Assembly (NCBI RefSeq): GCF_009695905.1
Contig: NZ_VUNA01000014.1
Coordinates: 1-52,468, forward strand
Length of the DNA stretch: 52,468 nucleotides
Direction of reading: 5' to 3'
DNA from: Mogibacterium kristiansenii
GTDB taxonomy: Bacteria > Bacillota > Clostridia > Peptostreptococcales > Anaerovoracaceae
Shown here one piece after another: positions 17,116 through 25,176 of this stretch (position 1 is its first letter; every line of letters begins with the position of its first letter). Position numbers and translations under genes: made by a program. The notes below the pieces were generated by a model. The model was not told where the DNA came from. It made no database searches and was given only the letters and a program-made list of their open reading frames with translations.

Positions 17116-17661
17116 ATGGGTAAAATCGAATTTCATGCCACCACCATCTGCGCAGTGCGTCGTCCCAACGGAGACATTTGCATCGGCGGAGACGGACAGG
17201 TGACCATGGGTGAAACCACCATCATGAAGAACAACGCCAAGAAGGTAAAAAAAATATACGGCGACCGCGTACTCACCGGTTTTGCCGGTTCTGTGGCGGA
17301 TGCTTTTTCCCTTACGGATAAGTTCGAAAAAAAGCTGGAAGAGCACAGCGGAAATCTGAAGCGGGCCGCGGTGGATCTGGCACAGATCTGGCGTTCCGAT
17401 AAAGGAGCTCGCAGCCTGGAAGCGCTGATGATCGTAATGGACCGAGACGATTTGCTGGTCATATCCGGAAACGGCGAAGTAATCGTTCCGGATATGGATG
17501 TAGTTGCCATCGGATCCGGCGGAAATTTTGCGTACTCCGCCGCACGGGCTCTGTACGACAATACGGAACTGGATGCGGAATCCATCGTGCGGAAATCCCT
17601 GGAAATCGCGTCCTCCATTTGCGTATATACCAATGACCACATTTCCGTGGAGAAACTGTAA
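17116..17661 (+). CDS. hslV: HslV (ClpQ) protease subunit
   Basis: Proteolytic subunit of the HslUV proteasome-like machine (181 aa). The sequence HATTICAVRR places the catalytic N-terminal threonine at T9 after removal of an eight-residue propeptide. IGGDGQVTMG and the FAGSVADAF segment are typical. It has a Thr nucleophile rather than the Ser of Bacillus ClpQ. AAAGGATATAACA precedes the ATG, and hslU begins 18 bp after the stop. Confidence 0.95.
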   Translation: MGKIEFHATTICAVRRPNGDICIGGDGQVTMGETTIMKNNAKKVKKIYGDRVLTGFAGSVADAFSLTDKFEKKLEEHSGNLKRAAVDLAQIWRSDKGARSLEALMIVMDRDDLLVISGNGEVIVPDMDVVAIGSGGNFAYSAARALYDNTELDAESIVRKSLEIASSICVYTNDHISVEKL

Positions 17662-17679
17662 GGAGGCGTGCCCGGTACT

Positions 17680-19107
17680 ATGAATATCAAGAATATGACA
17701 CCGAAAGAAATTGTAGCAGAACTGGACAAATACATCATCGGACAGGATGAGGCCAAGAAGTCCGTTGCTATCGCACTGCGGAACCGGTACCGCCGGAACC
17801 AGCTCAGCGATGAGATGCGGGAAGAGATTACACCGAAGAACATCTTGATGATGGGTCCGACCGGTGTGGGTAAGACGGAAATCGCCAGACGGTTAGCGCG
17901 GATTATGGAAGCTCCTTTTATTAAAGTGGAAGCGACAAAGTACACCGAAGTGGGCTATGTGGGCCGCGACGTGGAATCCATGATTCGGGATCTGGTGGAA
18001 GCCTCCGTTCGCATCACGAAGCAGAAGCACATCGATGAGAAATACGATATCGCGGATCAGCGTGCAGAGGATTTGATTCTGGAAGCGCTGGTTCCCGATG
18101 CTAAGAAAAAGAAGAAGTCCGGAGAGAGCAGCAATCCCTTTGACTTCATCCTCAACAGCGGTGGGTATACCAGCCAGAAGGAGGAGTACGAGAACAAGCA
18201 GAATGCGGAGAACGCCAAGCCGGCAGACGATATTGCCATGGCAAGGGAGCAAGTTCGCCGTGAGCTGAGAGACGGAAAGCTGGAGAACGAGCTGGTGGAA
18301 ATCGATGTGGAAGTGACGCCGAACACCAACCAGCTGGACATGCAGAACGAAGGCATGGGCATCGCCATCGGAAATATTTTCGGGGATATGATGCCGAAGA
18401 AGACCAAGCACAAGAAGTTGCCGGTAAAGGAAGCCAGAAAAATCCTGCGGGAGCAGGAGGCTCAGAGCATGCTGGATATGGATCAGGTGGTGGACGAGGC
18501 GCTGATGAATGCGGAGCAGAACGGCATCGTGTTCATCGATGAGATTGACAAAATCGCCTCCGGCAGTTCCGTGACCGCCAGCGGCGAAGTATCCCGAGAA
18601 GGCGTACAGCGGGACATTCTGCCGATTGTAGAGGGCAGCGTGGTCAATACGAAGCACGGCCCGGTTAAGACGGACCATATGCTGTTCATCGGTGCGGGTG
18701 CGTTCCACGTATCCAAGCCGTCGGATCTGATTCCGGAGCTGCAGGGCCGTTTCCCGATTAAAGTGGAGCTGAAGAACCTGGACAAGGAAGCCTTCAAGCA
18801 GATTCTTACGGTGCCGGAAAACGCCGTAATCAAGCAGCAGAAAGCCCTTCTGGAGACGGAAGGAGTTCAGGTGGAGTTCACCGATGATGCCATTGACGAA
18901 ATCGCCGGAATGGCCTTTCTGATGAATGAGGAGACGGAAAATATTGGTGCCAGAAGACTGTACACCATCATGGAGACTCTTCTGGAGGATGTTTCCTACG
19001 AGCTTCCGAATCCGGACATCACCCACGTTCTGGTAGACCGGGAAATGGTACAGGAGAAGTTCAAAGAAAAAATCCGCGAAGTGGATGTAGATAAGTATAT
19101 TTTGTAA
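17680..19107 (+). CDS. hslU: HslU (ClpY) ATPase subunit
   Basis: AAA+ unfoldase (475 aa) that feeds substrates to HslV. The GPTGVGKT Walker A is at 59-66, VFIDEIDKI is Walker B, and a long I-domain insert rich in Lys/Glu lies between them. The C-terminus ends KYIL, the tail that docks into HslV. The ATG at 17680 is chosen over the GTG at 17668: the GGAGG at 17662-17666 abuts the GTG but has workable spacing to the ATG, and family starts resemble MNIKNMTPKEIV. Confidence 0.95.
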   Translation: MNIKNMTPKEIVAELDKYIIGQDEAKKSVAIALRNRYRRNQLSDEMREEITPKNILMMGPTGVGKTEIARRLARIMEAPFIKVEATKYTEVGYVGRDVESMIRDLVEASVRITKQKHIDEKYDIADQRAEDLILEALVPDAKKKKKSGESSNPFDFILNSGGYTSQKEEYENKQNAENAKPADDIAMAREQVRRELRDGKLENELVEIDVEVTPNTNQLDMQNEGMGIAIGNIFGDMMPKKTKHKKLPVKEARKILREQEAQSMLDMDQVVDEALMNAEQNGIVFIDEIDKIASGSSVTASGEVSREGVQRDILPIVEGSVVNTKHGPVKTDHMLFIGAGAFHVSKPSDLIPELQGRFPIKVELKNLDKEAFKQILTVPENAVIKQQKALLETEGVQVEFTDDAIDEIAGMAFLMNEETENIGARRLYTIMETLLEDVSYELPNPDITHVLVDREMVQEKFKEKIREVDVDKYIL

Positions 19108-19109
19108 TT

Positions 19110-19748
19110 ATGAGCTATAAAACCGTTTACAAAGAAGCAGAAGCAGAACAGGTAATCCAGCGTTCCCGCTTTATTACGCATGTGTCTCCCGTAGATTCCT
19201 ACGAGGAGGCGCAGGCGTACGTTGCCATGATAAAAGAAGAATACAAGGATGCCACGCACAACGTCCCTGCCGTGGTAATCGGGGAAAAACAGGAGCTGCA
19301 GTGGATGAGCGACGACGGGGAGCCTCAGGGCACCTCAGGGCCGCCCATTCTTCGCATGCTGGTGGAAGAGGGCCTGACCAATCTGGTGGTTGTGGTGACC
19401 CGATATTTCGGCGGAGTAAAGCTGGGAACCGGCGGTTTGGTTCGGGCGTATTCCGGATCCGCCAAATTAGGGTTGGAGGCAGCCGGCATCTGCACCGTAA
19501 CCGACGGATACGTAATGGAGTATCTGCTGGACTATTCTCATTTGGCAAAAATAAATAATGCGGAGCAACAGGGGGACTTCCATATTATCCATACGGAATA
19601 CATGGATAAAGTGAAGGTCACCATAGGGTGCAAAACCGAGGCGGAAGGCTTGGTAATAAAGACTTTCAACGATATCACTTCGGGTACCTGCGAGTTGCTG
19701 TCGAAAAAAAACGAAAAAATTTCCGAAAAAATCGTTGACAGCAATTAG
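19110..19748 (+). CDS. YigZ/IMPACT family protein
   Basis: A cytoplasmic protein (212 aa) of the YigZ (IMPACT) family. The N-terminal domain has RFITHVSPVDS, DATHNVPAVV, DDGEPQGTSGPPIL and TRYFGGVKLGTGGLVRAY, which are the family hallmarks. A C-terminal ferredoxin-like domain (DUF1949 type) follows. The function is unclear; links to ribosome stalling or translation control are proposed for relatives. Two bases separate it from hslU, so it is probably co-transcribed. codY, which often follows hslU in Firmicutes, is absent here. Confidence 0.92.
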   Translation: MSYKTVYKEAEAEQVIQRSRFITHVSPVDSYEEAQAYVAMIKEEYKDATHNVPAVVIGEKQELQWMSDDGEPQGTSGPPILRMLVEEGLTNLVVVVTRYFGGVKLGTGGLVRAYSGSAKLGLEAAGICTVTDGYVMEYLLDYSHLAKINNAEQQGDFHIIHTEYMDKVKVTIGCKTEAEGLVIKTFNDITSGTCELLSKKNEKISEKIVDSN

Positions 19749-19826
19749 ATGCTGTGGTAATATATTGCTTGTCGTCAGGAACGTAAAGAAAACGAAAAAC
19801 TTTTCAAAAGTTTCTGAAAAAAAGAG

Positions 19827-19855
19827 TTGCACTCAGCAAGAAAGTTTGCTATAAT
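19827..19855 (+). promoter_or_regulatory. Strong promoter of the tRNA cluster
   Basis: TTGCAC (19827-19832) and a perfect TATAAT (19850-19855) are separated by 17 bp, 19 bp before the first tRNA. It is the only good promoter seen before fifteen tRNA genes. Confidence 0.85.
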
Positions 19856-19874
19856 GAGTGACAGACTGATGTAT

Positions 19875-19950
19875 GGACGCTTAGCTCAGCTGGGAGAGCA
19901 TCTGCCTTACAAGCAGAGGGTCATAGGTTCGAGCCCTATAGCGTCCACCA
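19875..19950 (+). tRNA. tRNA-Val (TAC)
   Basis: The acceptor GGACGCT pairs with AGCGTCC; the anticodon loop is CTTACAA on stem TCTGC/GCAGA. The CCA is encoded. First of fifteen. Confidence 0.97.
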
Positions 19951-19954
19951 TTTT

Positions 19955-20031
19955 GGCCGGGTAGTTCAGTTGGTTAGAATGCCAGCCTGTCACGCTGGAG
20001 GTCGACGGTTCGAGCCCGTTCCCGGTCGCCA
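19955..20031 (+). tRNA. tRNA-Asp (GTC)
   Basis: The anticodon loop CTGTCAC sits on stem CCAGC/GCTGG, and the T arm has GGTTCGAGCC. The CCA is encoded. Confidence 0.97.
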
Positions 20032-20047
20032 TTTTTTATAACAATAA

Positions 20048-20122
20048 GCTGATGTGGCTCAACGGTAGAGCAGCTGATTTGTAATCAGCAGGTTGGGGGT
20101 TCGATTCCCTCCATCAGCTCCA
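20048..20122 (+). tRNA. tRNA-Thr (TGT)
   Basis: The acceptor GCTGATG pairs with CATCAGC; the anticodon loop is TTTGTAA on GCTGA/TCAGC. The CCA is encoded. Confidence 0.97.
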
Positions 20123-20132
20123 ATAATTTTAT

Positions 20133-20217
20133 CGAGGGATTCCCGAGTGGCCAAAGGGGGCGGACTGTAAATCCGTTAGCTGTGCTTTCGATGGTTCGAA
20201 TCCATCTCCCTCGACCA
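20133..20217 (+). tRNA. tRNA-Tyr (GTA)
   Basis: The acceptor CGAGGGA pairs with TCCCTCG; the anticodon loop is CTGTAAA. The 85-nt length and long variable arm are as expected for class II tRNA-Tyr. The CCA is encoded. Confidence 0.95.
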
Positions 20218-20221
20218 ATAT

Positions 20222-20296
20222 GCGGAAGTGGCTCAGGGGTAGAGCATCGCCTTGCCAAGGCGAGGGTCGCGAGTTCGAATCTCGTCTTCCGCTCCA
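20222..20296 (+). tRNA. tRNA-Gly (GCC)
   Basis: The acceptor GCGGAAG pairs with CTTCCGC; the anticodon loop is TTGCCAA. The CCA is encoded. Confidence 0.97.
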
Positions 20297-20304
20297 TCTT
20301 TTAT

Positions 20305-20378
20305 GCGGATGTAGTTCAATGGTAGAACTTCAGCCTTCCAAGCTGATAGCGTGAGTTCGATTCTCATCATCCGCTCCA
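20305..20378 (+). tRNA. tRNA-Gly (TCC)
   Basis: The acceptor GCGGATG pairs with CATCCGC; the anticodon loop is CTTCCAA. The CCA is encoded. Second glycine isoacceptor, next to the first. Confidence 0.97.
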
Positions 20379-20381
20379 TGT

Positions 20382-20458
20382 GGGTCCATAGCTCAGTTGG
20401 ATAGAGCAACGGCCTTCTAAGCCGTGTGTCCGGGGTTCGAATCCCTGTGGGCTCACCA
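20382..20458 (+). tRNA. tRNA-Arg (TCT)
   Basis: The anticodon loop CTTCTAA is on stem ACGGC/GCCGT. The acceptor GGGTCCA pairs with TGGGCTC. The CCA is encoded. A 48-bp gap with a T-run follows. Confidence 0.96.
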
Positions 20459-20506
20459 CTATTTTTTTTAAAGAAACAGAGAGAGTATAGCAGACCGACT
20501 TGATTA

Positions 20507-20581
20507 TGGGGTATAGCCAAGTGGCAAGGCAACGGACTTTGACTCCGTGATTCGTAGGTTCGAGTCCTGCTACCCCAGCCA
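20507..20581 (+). tRNA. tRNA-Gln (TTG)
   Basis: The acceptor TGGGGTA pairs with TACCCCA; the anticodon loop is CTTTGAC. The CCA is encoded. Confidence 0.97.
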
Positions 20582-20585
20582 TTGC

Positions 20586-20661
20586 GACCCATTAGCTCAG
20601 GTGGTAGAGCACTTGACTTTTAATCAAGGTGTCCGGAGTTCGAGTCTCCGATGGGTCACCA
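20586..20661 (+). tRNA. tRNA-Lys (TTT)
   Basis: The acceptor GACCCAT pairs with ATGGGTC; the anticodon loop is CTTTTAA. The CCA is encoded. Confidence 0.97.
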
Positions 20662-20678
20662 TTACTCTTAAAACATCC

Positions 20679-20767
<89 letters not shown>

Positions 20768-20783
20768 AGAATGCACATGATCT

Positions 20784-20877
20784 GGAGAAGTACTCAAGAG
20801 GCTGAAGAGGACGGTTTGCTAAACCGTTAGGGTTCGTTATTAGGGCCGCATGGGTTCGAATCCCATCTTCTCCGCCA
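20784..20877 (+). tRNA. tRNA-Ser (GCT)
   Basis: The anticodon loop TTGCTAA is on ACGGT/ACCGT, with a long variable arm. The acceptor GGAGAAG pairs with CTTCTCC. The CCA is encoded. Confidence 0.96.
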
Positions 20878-20884
20878 TAATTTT

Positions 20885-20960
20885 AGGGGTATAGCTCAGT
20901 TGGTAGAGCAGTGGTCTCCAAAACCACGTGCCGTGGGTTCGAATCCTACTGCCCCTGCCA
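20885..20960 (+). tRNA. tRNA-Trp (CCA)
   Basis: The anticodon loop CTCCAAA is on GTGGT/ACCAC; the acceptor AGGGGTA pairs with TGCCCCT. The 3' CCA is encoded. Confidence 0.97.
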
Positions 20961-20985
20961 ATTTACTAAGGACTGTACTAAATAT

Positions 20986-21062
20986 CGGGGTGTAGCGCAG
21001 CTTGGTAGCGCAACTGGTTTGGGACCAGTGGGCCGCGGGTTCAAATCCTGCCACCCCGACCA
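20986..21062 (+). tRNA. tRNA-Pro (TGG)
   Basis: The acceptor CGGGGTG pairs with CACCCCG; the anticodon loop is TTTGGGA. The CCA is encoded. Confidence 0.97.
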
Positions 21063-21076
21063 TTCACCCAACATAT

Positions 21077-21153
21077 GGGCCATTAGCTCAGTTGGTCAGA
21101 GCATCCGGCTCATAACCGGCAGGTCCCGGGTTCAAGTCCCTGATGGCCCACCA
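21077..21153 (+). tRNA. tRNA-Met (CAT)
   Basis: The anticodon loop CTCATAA is on CCGG/CCGG; the acceptor GGGCCAT pairs fully with ATGGCCC. A fully paired first acceptor position argues for elongator rather than initiator tRNA. An Ile (lysidine) role cannot be excluded. Confidence 0.93.
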
Positions 21154-21173
21154 TTTATTGAATAAGGTAATAT

Positions 21174-21249
21174 GCCCAGATAGCTCAGTTGGTAGAGCAA
21201 GGGACTGAAAATCCCTGTGTCCTTGGTTCGATTCCGAGTCTGGGCACCA
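21174..21249 (+). tRNA. tRNA-Phe (GAA)
   Basis: The acceptor GCCCAGA pairs with TCTGGGC; the anticodon loop is CTGAAAA. The CCA is encoded. Last tRNA, directly followed by the terminator. Confidence 0.97.
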
Positions 21250-21252
21250 CGA

Positions 21253-21273
21253 ACGGTATGCATTGCATACCGT
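21253..21273 (+). terminator. Terminator of the tRNA operon
   Basis: ACGGTATGC and GCATACCGT form a perfect 9-bp stem with a 3-nt loop, followed by TTTTCTTTT, four bases after the last CCA. Confidence 0.92.
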
Positions 21274-21428
21274 TTTTCTTTTGCCCGTTTGCGGTATATT
21301 TGGGCGAGGTATTGGTATAATCAATAGTTCCGCACCGAAAACAAAGTCGATTCCTATTTGTTATTTTTGTGAAGAGCCGTTACAATTAATCAGTATGATT
21401 GTTTTATGAGTTTAGGAGGAATAGAAAG

Positions 21429-22169
21429 ATGAACGAGAAAGAAGTGAATGCTCCAAAGAAGAAGCATACCGGAAAAATCGTCCTGGTGGGACTTCTCATC
21501 GCGTGCGTTGTAATCTATTTTGCAGTGCCGTCGGTACACACTTGGATTAACAACGTGGTTGCCATGTTCAAGTCCGGCGACTTCGATCAGATGAGAAACT
21601 TCATTGCGAAGTACGGAAAATGGGCGATGCTGGTGTCAGCCTTCCTGATGGTGTTCCAGTCCATCGCAGCACCGCTGCCGGCATTCTTCATTACGTTGAC
21701 CAACGCGAACCTCTTCGGATGGTGGCAAGGATGCATCTTGTCTTGGGCGTCCGCTATGCTGGGTGCCGCAGTATGCTTCTATATTGCTCGAATCCTGGGA
21801 AGAGACGTGGTGGAAAAACTGTGTACGAAGGGCGCACTTCTGTCCATCGAGAAGTTTTTTGATAAATACGGCAAAAAGTGCATTCTGATTGCCCGATTGC
21901 TTCCGTTTATTTCCTTTGATATCGTCAGCTATGCGGCGGGTCTGACCGCAATGGATTTCGGCGGATTCATGTTGGCAACCGGCCTCGGCCAGCTGCCGGC
22001 CAGCATCGTGTATTCTTATGTGGGCGGAATGCTCACCGGCGGAGCGCAGAAGCTCTTTATCGGACTGCTGTGCCTCTTCGCACTGGCGATTCTGGTTACC
22101 CTGATTCGTCAGGTGTGGATGGCAAATCACAAGGATATCAGCGGAAACGATGAAACTCCGCAAGCGTAG
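21429..22169 (+). CDS. TVP38/TMEM64 (SNARE-associated/DedA-like) membrane protein
   Basis: This inner-membrane protein (246 aa) has about six hydrophobic segments, the first at residues 14-33. The VTT-domain features are FQSIAAPLPAFFITLTNANLFG, then FYIARILGRD and ARLLPFISFDIVSYAAG, the TVP38/TMEM64 pattern. Relatives are thought to scramble or transport lipids; the substrate here is unknown. AGGAGG lies ten bases before the ATG, so the longer frame from 21399 is rejected. The gene is alone, ended by a terminator. Confidence 0.9.
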   Translation: MNEKEVNAPKKKHTGKIVLVGLLIACVVIYFAVPSVHTWINNVVAMFKSGDFDQMRNFIAKYGKWAMLVSAFLMVFQSIAAPLPAFFITLTNANLFGWWQGCILSWASAMLGAAVCFYIARILGRDVVEKLCTKGALLSIEKFFDKYGKKCILIARLLPFISFDIVSYAAGLTAMDFGGFMLATGLGQLPASIVYSYVGGMLTGGAQKLFIGLLCLFALAILVTLIRQVWMANHKDISGNDETPQA

Positions 22170-22188
22170 CAGGATTATTTGCATCGAG

Positions 22189-22216
22189 ACCCTCCACGAA
22201 GGATGTCGTGGAGGGT
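22189..22216 (+). terminator. Terminator after TVP38 gene
   Basis: A perfect 10-bp stem (ACCCTCCACG / CGTGGAGGGT) with an 8-nt loop is followed by GTTTTTG. Confidence 0.88.
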
Positions 22217-22329
22217 GTTTTTGAGGATTGAAGTATAGGAAATATCAATAATAAGACAGCAGATTATAGATTGTTGCTATACATCACAAAAACAACCGGA
22301 CTATAATTTATTTTTCGTTGAAAAATAGT

Positions 22330-22385
22330 TATAATTATAGCGTACGGATTCCGCTTTTGGAATGCCGCAAAGGGGGGAGCCCCTT
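22330..22385 (+). promoter_or_regulatory. Leader of the rhodanese gene: -10 box and two hairpins
   Basis: TATAAT at 22330-22335 has no good -35. Starting about ten bases later, the predicted transcript folds into a stem (GGATTCC with GGAAT-G-CC, 22346-22366), then AAGGGG/CCCCTT (22370-22385). They sit 35 bases before the ribosome site. They may stabilise the mRNA or regulate it. I cannot match them to a known riboswitch. Confidence 0.4.
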
Positions 22386-22428
22386 CAATTAATTGTATAG
22401 TATTGATGAACGAAGGAGGAATTTGAAC

Positions 22429-25047
22429 ATGAAACGTTCGAAGAAAATGTTCACCGTCATGTTGGCACTGTGCGTGGCACTGTCCATGGCGATGGCATCC
22501 GTTACCGCTAATGCGGCAACAAAGAAGCCGAAGAAGATTTACCTCAAGGCCACTTCTACTACAGTGGATATCAAGGGTAAAGTAAAGGTATCTGTTTATA
22601 AAACAAAACCTTCCAAGGCAAGCAAGTCCGTTAAATGGAAGAGCAGCAACAAGAAGGTTGCCACCGTTTCCAAATCCGGCTACGTAACCGGAAAGAAGAA
22701 GGGAACTGTAAAGATTACAGCAACCTCCAAGAAGAATAAAAGAGCAAAGAAGACCATCAAGATTAAAGTAACGAATCTGAAGGCCAAGTACGTAAAAATG
22801 AGTAAGACTTCTGCAATTCTTTTCCCGAACGATAAGACTACGCTGAAGGCAACCGTGAAGGGATCCGCAGGATTCTACAATCAGGGCGTTACCTGGAAGT
22901 CTTCCAATACTTCTGTTGCAACTGTAACCAGCAAGGGTATTGTAACTGCAAAGAAGGCAGGTAAGGCTACTATTACTGCAACCGAGAAGGGTGGCAGCAA
23001 GAAGGCTACATGTGCAGTAACCGTATCCGGAATTAAAGTAGACAAAGCGAATAAGTCCGTTTCAGTAACTGCTACTGTAAATAATGCAGACGCAAAGAGC
23101 ATGCACTACGTTGTATATAAGAACGGCGGTGCAGCAAAAACATCTTATTTTGTAACCGATGCAACCCCGGCAGAGCTGAATGCAGCTCTCGGTAAGATTT
23201 CTGCAAAGGCTTGGAATACAAATTCAAATTTCAAGACGGATGCAAAAGTTGCACAGGCTGGCAACAAGACTATTGATGAACTGGCGCAGTCCGGTATTGG
23301 TAACAAGAACTACACTAAGTTCGATATCAACATTCAGAATGGAAATCAGACCATCAAAATGGTTGAAACACTGAAGGGTGCAAAAGATAACGATAATTTC
23401 AGCATGATTTATTCCAACGTTGCAAATAACCACAACGCTGGATCCGGATGCCTGACTTGCAACACATCCTGCTACGCAGGCGTTGTTACTAACGAGTTCA
23501 AGACATGGGCAGAGCCGTTCGTTCCACAGAACATGCCGGCAAAGGGTACGACTGTAACCATTACATATACTGCACAGACAGATAACTATATTTCTGCGAA
23601 GACTCTGAAGGACAATGCAGATAATTATGTTATCTTGGATGTAAGAAAAGCTGCAGATTATGCAGAAGGACATATTGCCGGTGCAGTATCCGCAGACATG
23701 GATGGATTTGTTGGTAAGTCCATTACAGAAGCACAGTCTAAAGCAAACGTTAAGGCTGTCGTTGACAAGTATGGAAAGAACAAGAAGTATGCAGTAATCT
23801 GCTACTCCGGCAACGGATATGCACAGGCTGCTTCTGCCGAGCTTAGAAGCTTAGGCGTAAGCAATGACAACATCTTCACACTGGGTGGAGACAAGGCCAG
23901 AAAGTCTTCCGACGGTGGAATGAAGGCATGGAAAGCTGCCGGATATGAAGTAGTTGCTTACAACTACACAGATGTAGATGGTGTGAAGGCAGCTCAGTCT
24001 GACGAAAATACGGTTATTCTTGATGCAAGAAAAGCAGACGACTACAAGGATGCACACATTGGCGGAGCGGTATCTGCAGACATGGACGGATACGTATCCG
24101 GTACTATCAGCAAGGCCGACTCTGACAACAATATCAAGAGCGTTGTAGAGAAGAAAGGTGCAGATAAAAAGTACATCATCATCTGCTATTCCGGTAACAG
24201 TTATGCGAAAGCTGCGACAGAAGTTCTGGTTGAGAATGGCGTAAAGGTTTCCAACATTTCCATCCTGACCGGTGGTATGGGTGCATGGAGAAGTGCCGGT
24301 GAAGCGTTGGATCACTACAACTACACCAACGCCGACACAACATTCAGCAAGATGAAGGATTCTTCTTACGTAATTCTGGATACCAGAAAGACGGACGATG
24401 CAAGCCGTGGCGGATATATCCAGGGACATATTCCGGGTGCCGTATCTGCTGATGTGGATGGAATTGTAAATAACGGAGATTCCGCAGCTGCAGCAGCGAA
24501 TGTAAAGACTGCTGTAGACAAGTACGGCAAGGATAAAAAGTACATCGTTATCTGCTACTCCGGCAACAGATATGCCAAGGTAGCAACCGGACTTCTGATG
24601 AACAACGGAATCAAGAATGCGAACATCCAGACTCTGGGCGGAGATGATTCCAAGCAGTCCGATGCCGGCGGCATGAAGGCATGGAATGCAAAATATCCAA
24701 GCTACGTTGTGGCAAAGCACACTTCTACCGGCAAGTTTAACTTCGCAAACGGAATCACACCGGAGCACCTGAAGGCCGATGTGGACGGTCAGAAGGTATT
24801 CACCGTTATGGACGTAAGAGCGAAAGACGCTTTCGGTAATGGACACATCTCCAACGCGGTATCCACTCCGTCCGATGATGAAGCGGCAGTAATGAAGGCC
24901 GTAAACGACAACAAGAACGGTCTCTACGTTCTGGTATGCTATACCGGTAATGCCAAGGCCGATGCAGCTCGGAACATCATGGTGAAGAATGGTGTGGACG
25001 AAAGCAGAATCATCTGCCTGCAGGGTGGAATGGATACTTGGAAGTAG
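22429..25047 (+). CDS. Secreted surface protein: two BIG2 domains, YdjY-like domain, four rhodanese domains
   Basis: The 872-aa exported protein starts with a signal peptide (MKRSKKMFTVMLALCVALSM, cut near residue 30). Two Lys-rich bacterial Ig-like (BIG2) domains follow (about 38-203, each with WKSSN and VATV motifs). Next is a domain resembling YdjY (about 205-385) with HYVVYKNGG and a GCLTCNTSC cluster. Four rhodanese domains end the chain, with active-site cysteines near C458, C586, C709 (each CYSGN) and C837 (CYTGN). All four keep the nucleophile. Rhodaneses carry sulfane sulfur; four in tandem outside the cell is uncommon. Codon use (AAG, GCA, few CGG) suggests high expression. There is no LPXTG or SLH anchor. 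Confidence 0.9.
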   Translation: MKRSKKMFTVMLALCVALSMAMASVTANAATKKPKKIYLKATSTTVDIKGKVKVSVYKTKPSKASKSVKWKSSNKKVATVSKSGYVTGKKKGTVKITATSKKNKRAKKTIKIKVTNLKAKYVKMSKTSAILFPNDKTTLKATVKGSAGFYNQGVTWKSSNTSVATVTSKGIVTAKKAGKATITATEKGGSKKATCAVTVSGIKVDKANKSVSVTATVNNADAKSMHYVVYKNGGAAKTSYFVTDATPAELNAALGKISAKAWNTNSNFKTDAKVAQAGNKTIDELAQSGIGNKNYTKFDINIQNGNQTIKMVETLKGAKDNDNFSMIYSNVANNHNAGSGCLTCNTSCYAGVVTNEFKTWAEPFVPQNMPAKGTTVTITYTAQTDNYISAKTLKDNADNYVILDVRKAADYAEGHIAGAVSADMDGFVGKSITEAQSKANVKAVVDKYGKNKKYAVICYSGNGYAQAASAELRSLGVSNDNIFTLGGDKARKSSDGGMKAWKAAGYEVVAYNYTDVDGVKAAQSDENTVILDARKADDYKDAHIGGAVSADMDGYVSGTISKADSDNNIKSVVEKKGADKKYIIICYSGNSYAKAATEVLVENGVKVSNISILTGGMGAWRSAGEALDHYNYTNADTTFSKMKDSSYVILDTRKTDDASRGGYIQGHIPGAVSADVDGIVNNGDSAAAAANVKTAVDKYGKDKKYIVICYSGNRYAKVATGLLMNNGIKNANIQTLGGDDSKQSDAGGMKAWNAKYPSYVVAKHTSTGKFNFANGITPEHLKADVDGQKVFTVMDVRAKDAFGNGHISNAVSTPSDDEAAVMKAVNDNKNGLYVLVCYTGNAKADAARNIMVKNGVDESRIICLQGGMDTWK

Positions 25048-25065
25048 TATCATAAATGATTATCT

Positions 25066-25093
25066 AAGCGGGGGTGCAGAAGCATTCCCGCTT
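25066..25093 (+). terminator. Terminator after rhodanese gene
   Basis: An AAGCGGG/CCCGCTT stem with further inner pairs (GTGC/GCAT) is followed by TTCCTTTC. The T-tract is modest. Confidence 0.75.
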
Positions 25094-25115
25094 TTCCTTT
25101 CGTCAAGAAATGAAG

Positions 25116-25144
25116 TTCCCATTCCGGGGCATTCGTGGTAAAAT
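25116..25144 (+). promoter_or_regulatory. Candidate thymidine kinase promoter
   Basis: TTCCCA (25116-25121) and TAAAAT (25139-25144) are 17 bp apart, 33 bp before the gene. The match is four and five of six bases. Confidence 0.4.
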
Positions 25145-25176
25145 AAGCAGATATTAAGCAGGATAAGGAGAGCGAA

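Noticed and set aside
15832-17640. 602-codon - strand ORF opposite topA/hslV, and similar long antisense ORFs (33501-35261, 36290-37960, 29941-31287)
   Set aside because: They mirror genes with all motifs intact and arise from codon bias of the sense strand.
17668-17679. GTG start for hslU at 17668
   Set aside because: The ribosome site abuts the GTG with one base between; ATG 17680 matches the family start.
22346-22385. Cyclic-di-GMP (GEMM-I) riboswitch before the rhodanese gene
   Set aside because: Only a GCAAAG-like piece fits; the conserved GGCAAAC region and receptor helix are not present.
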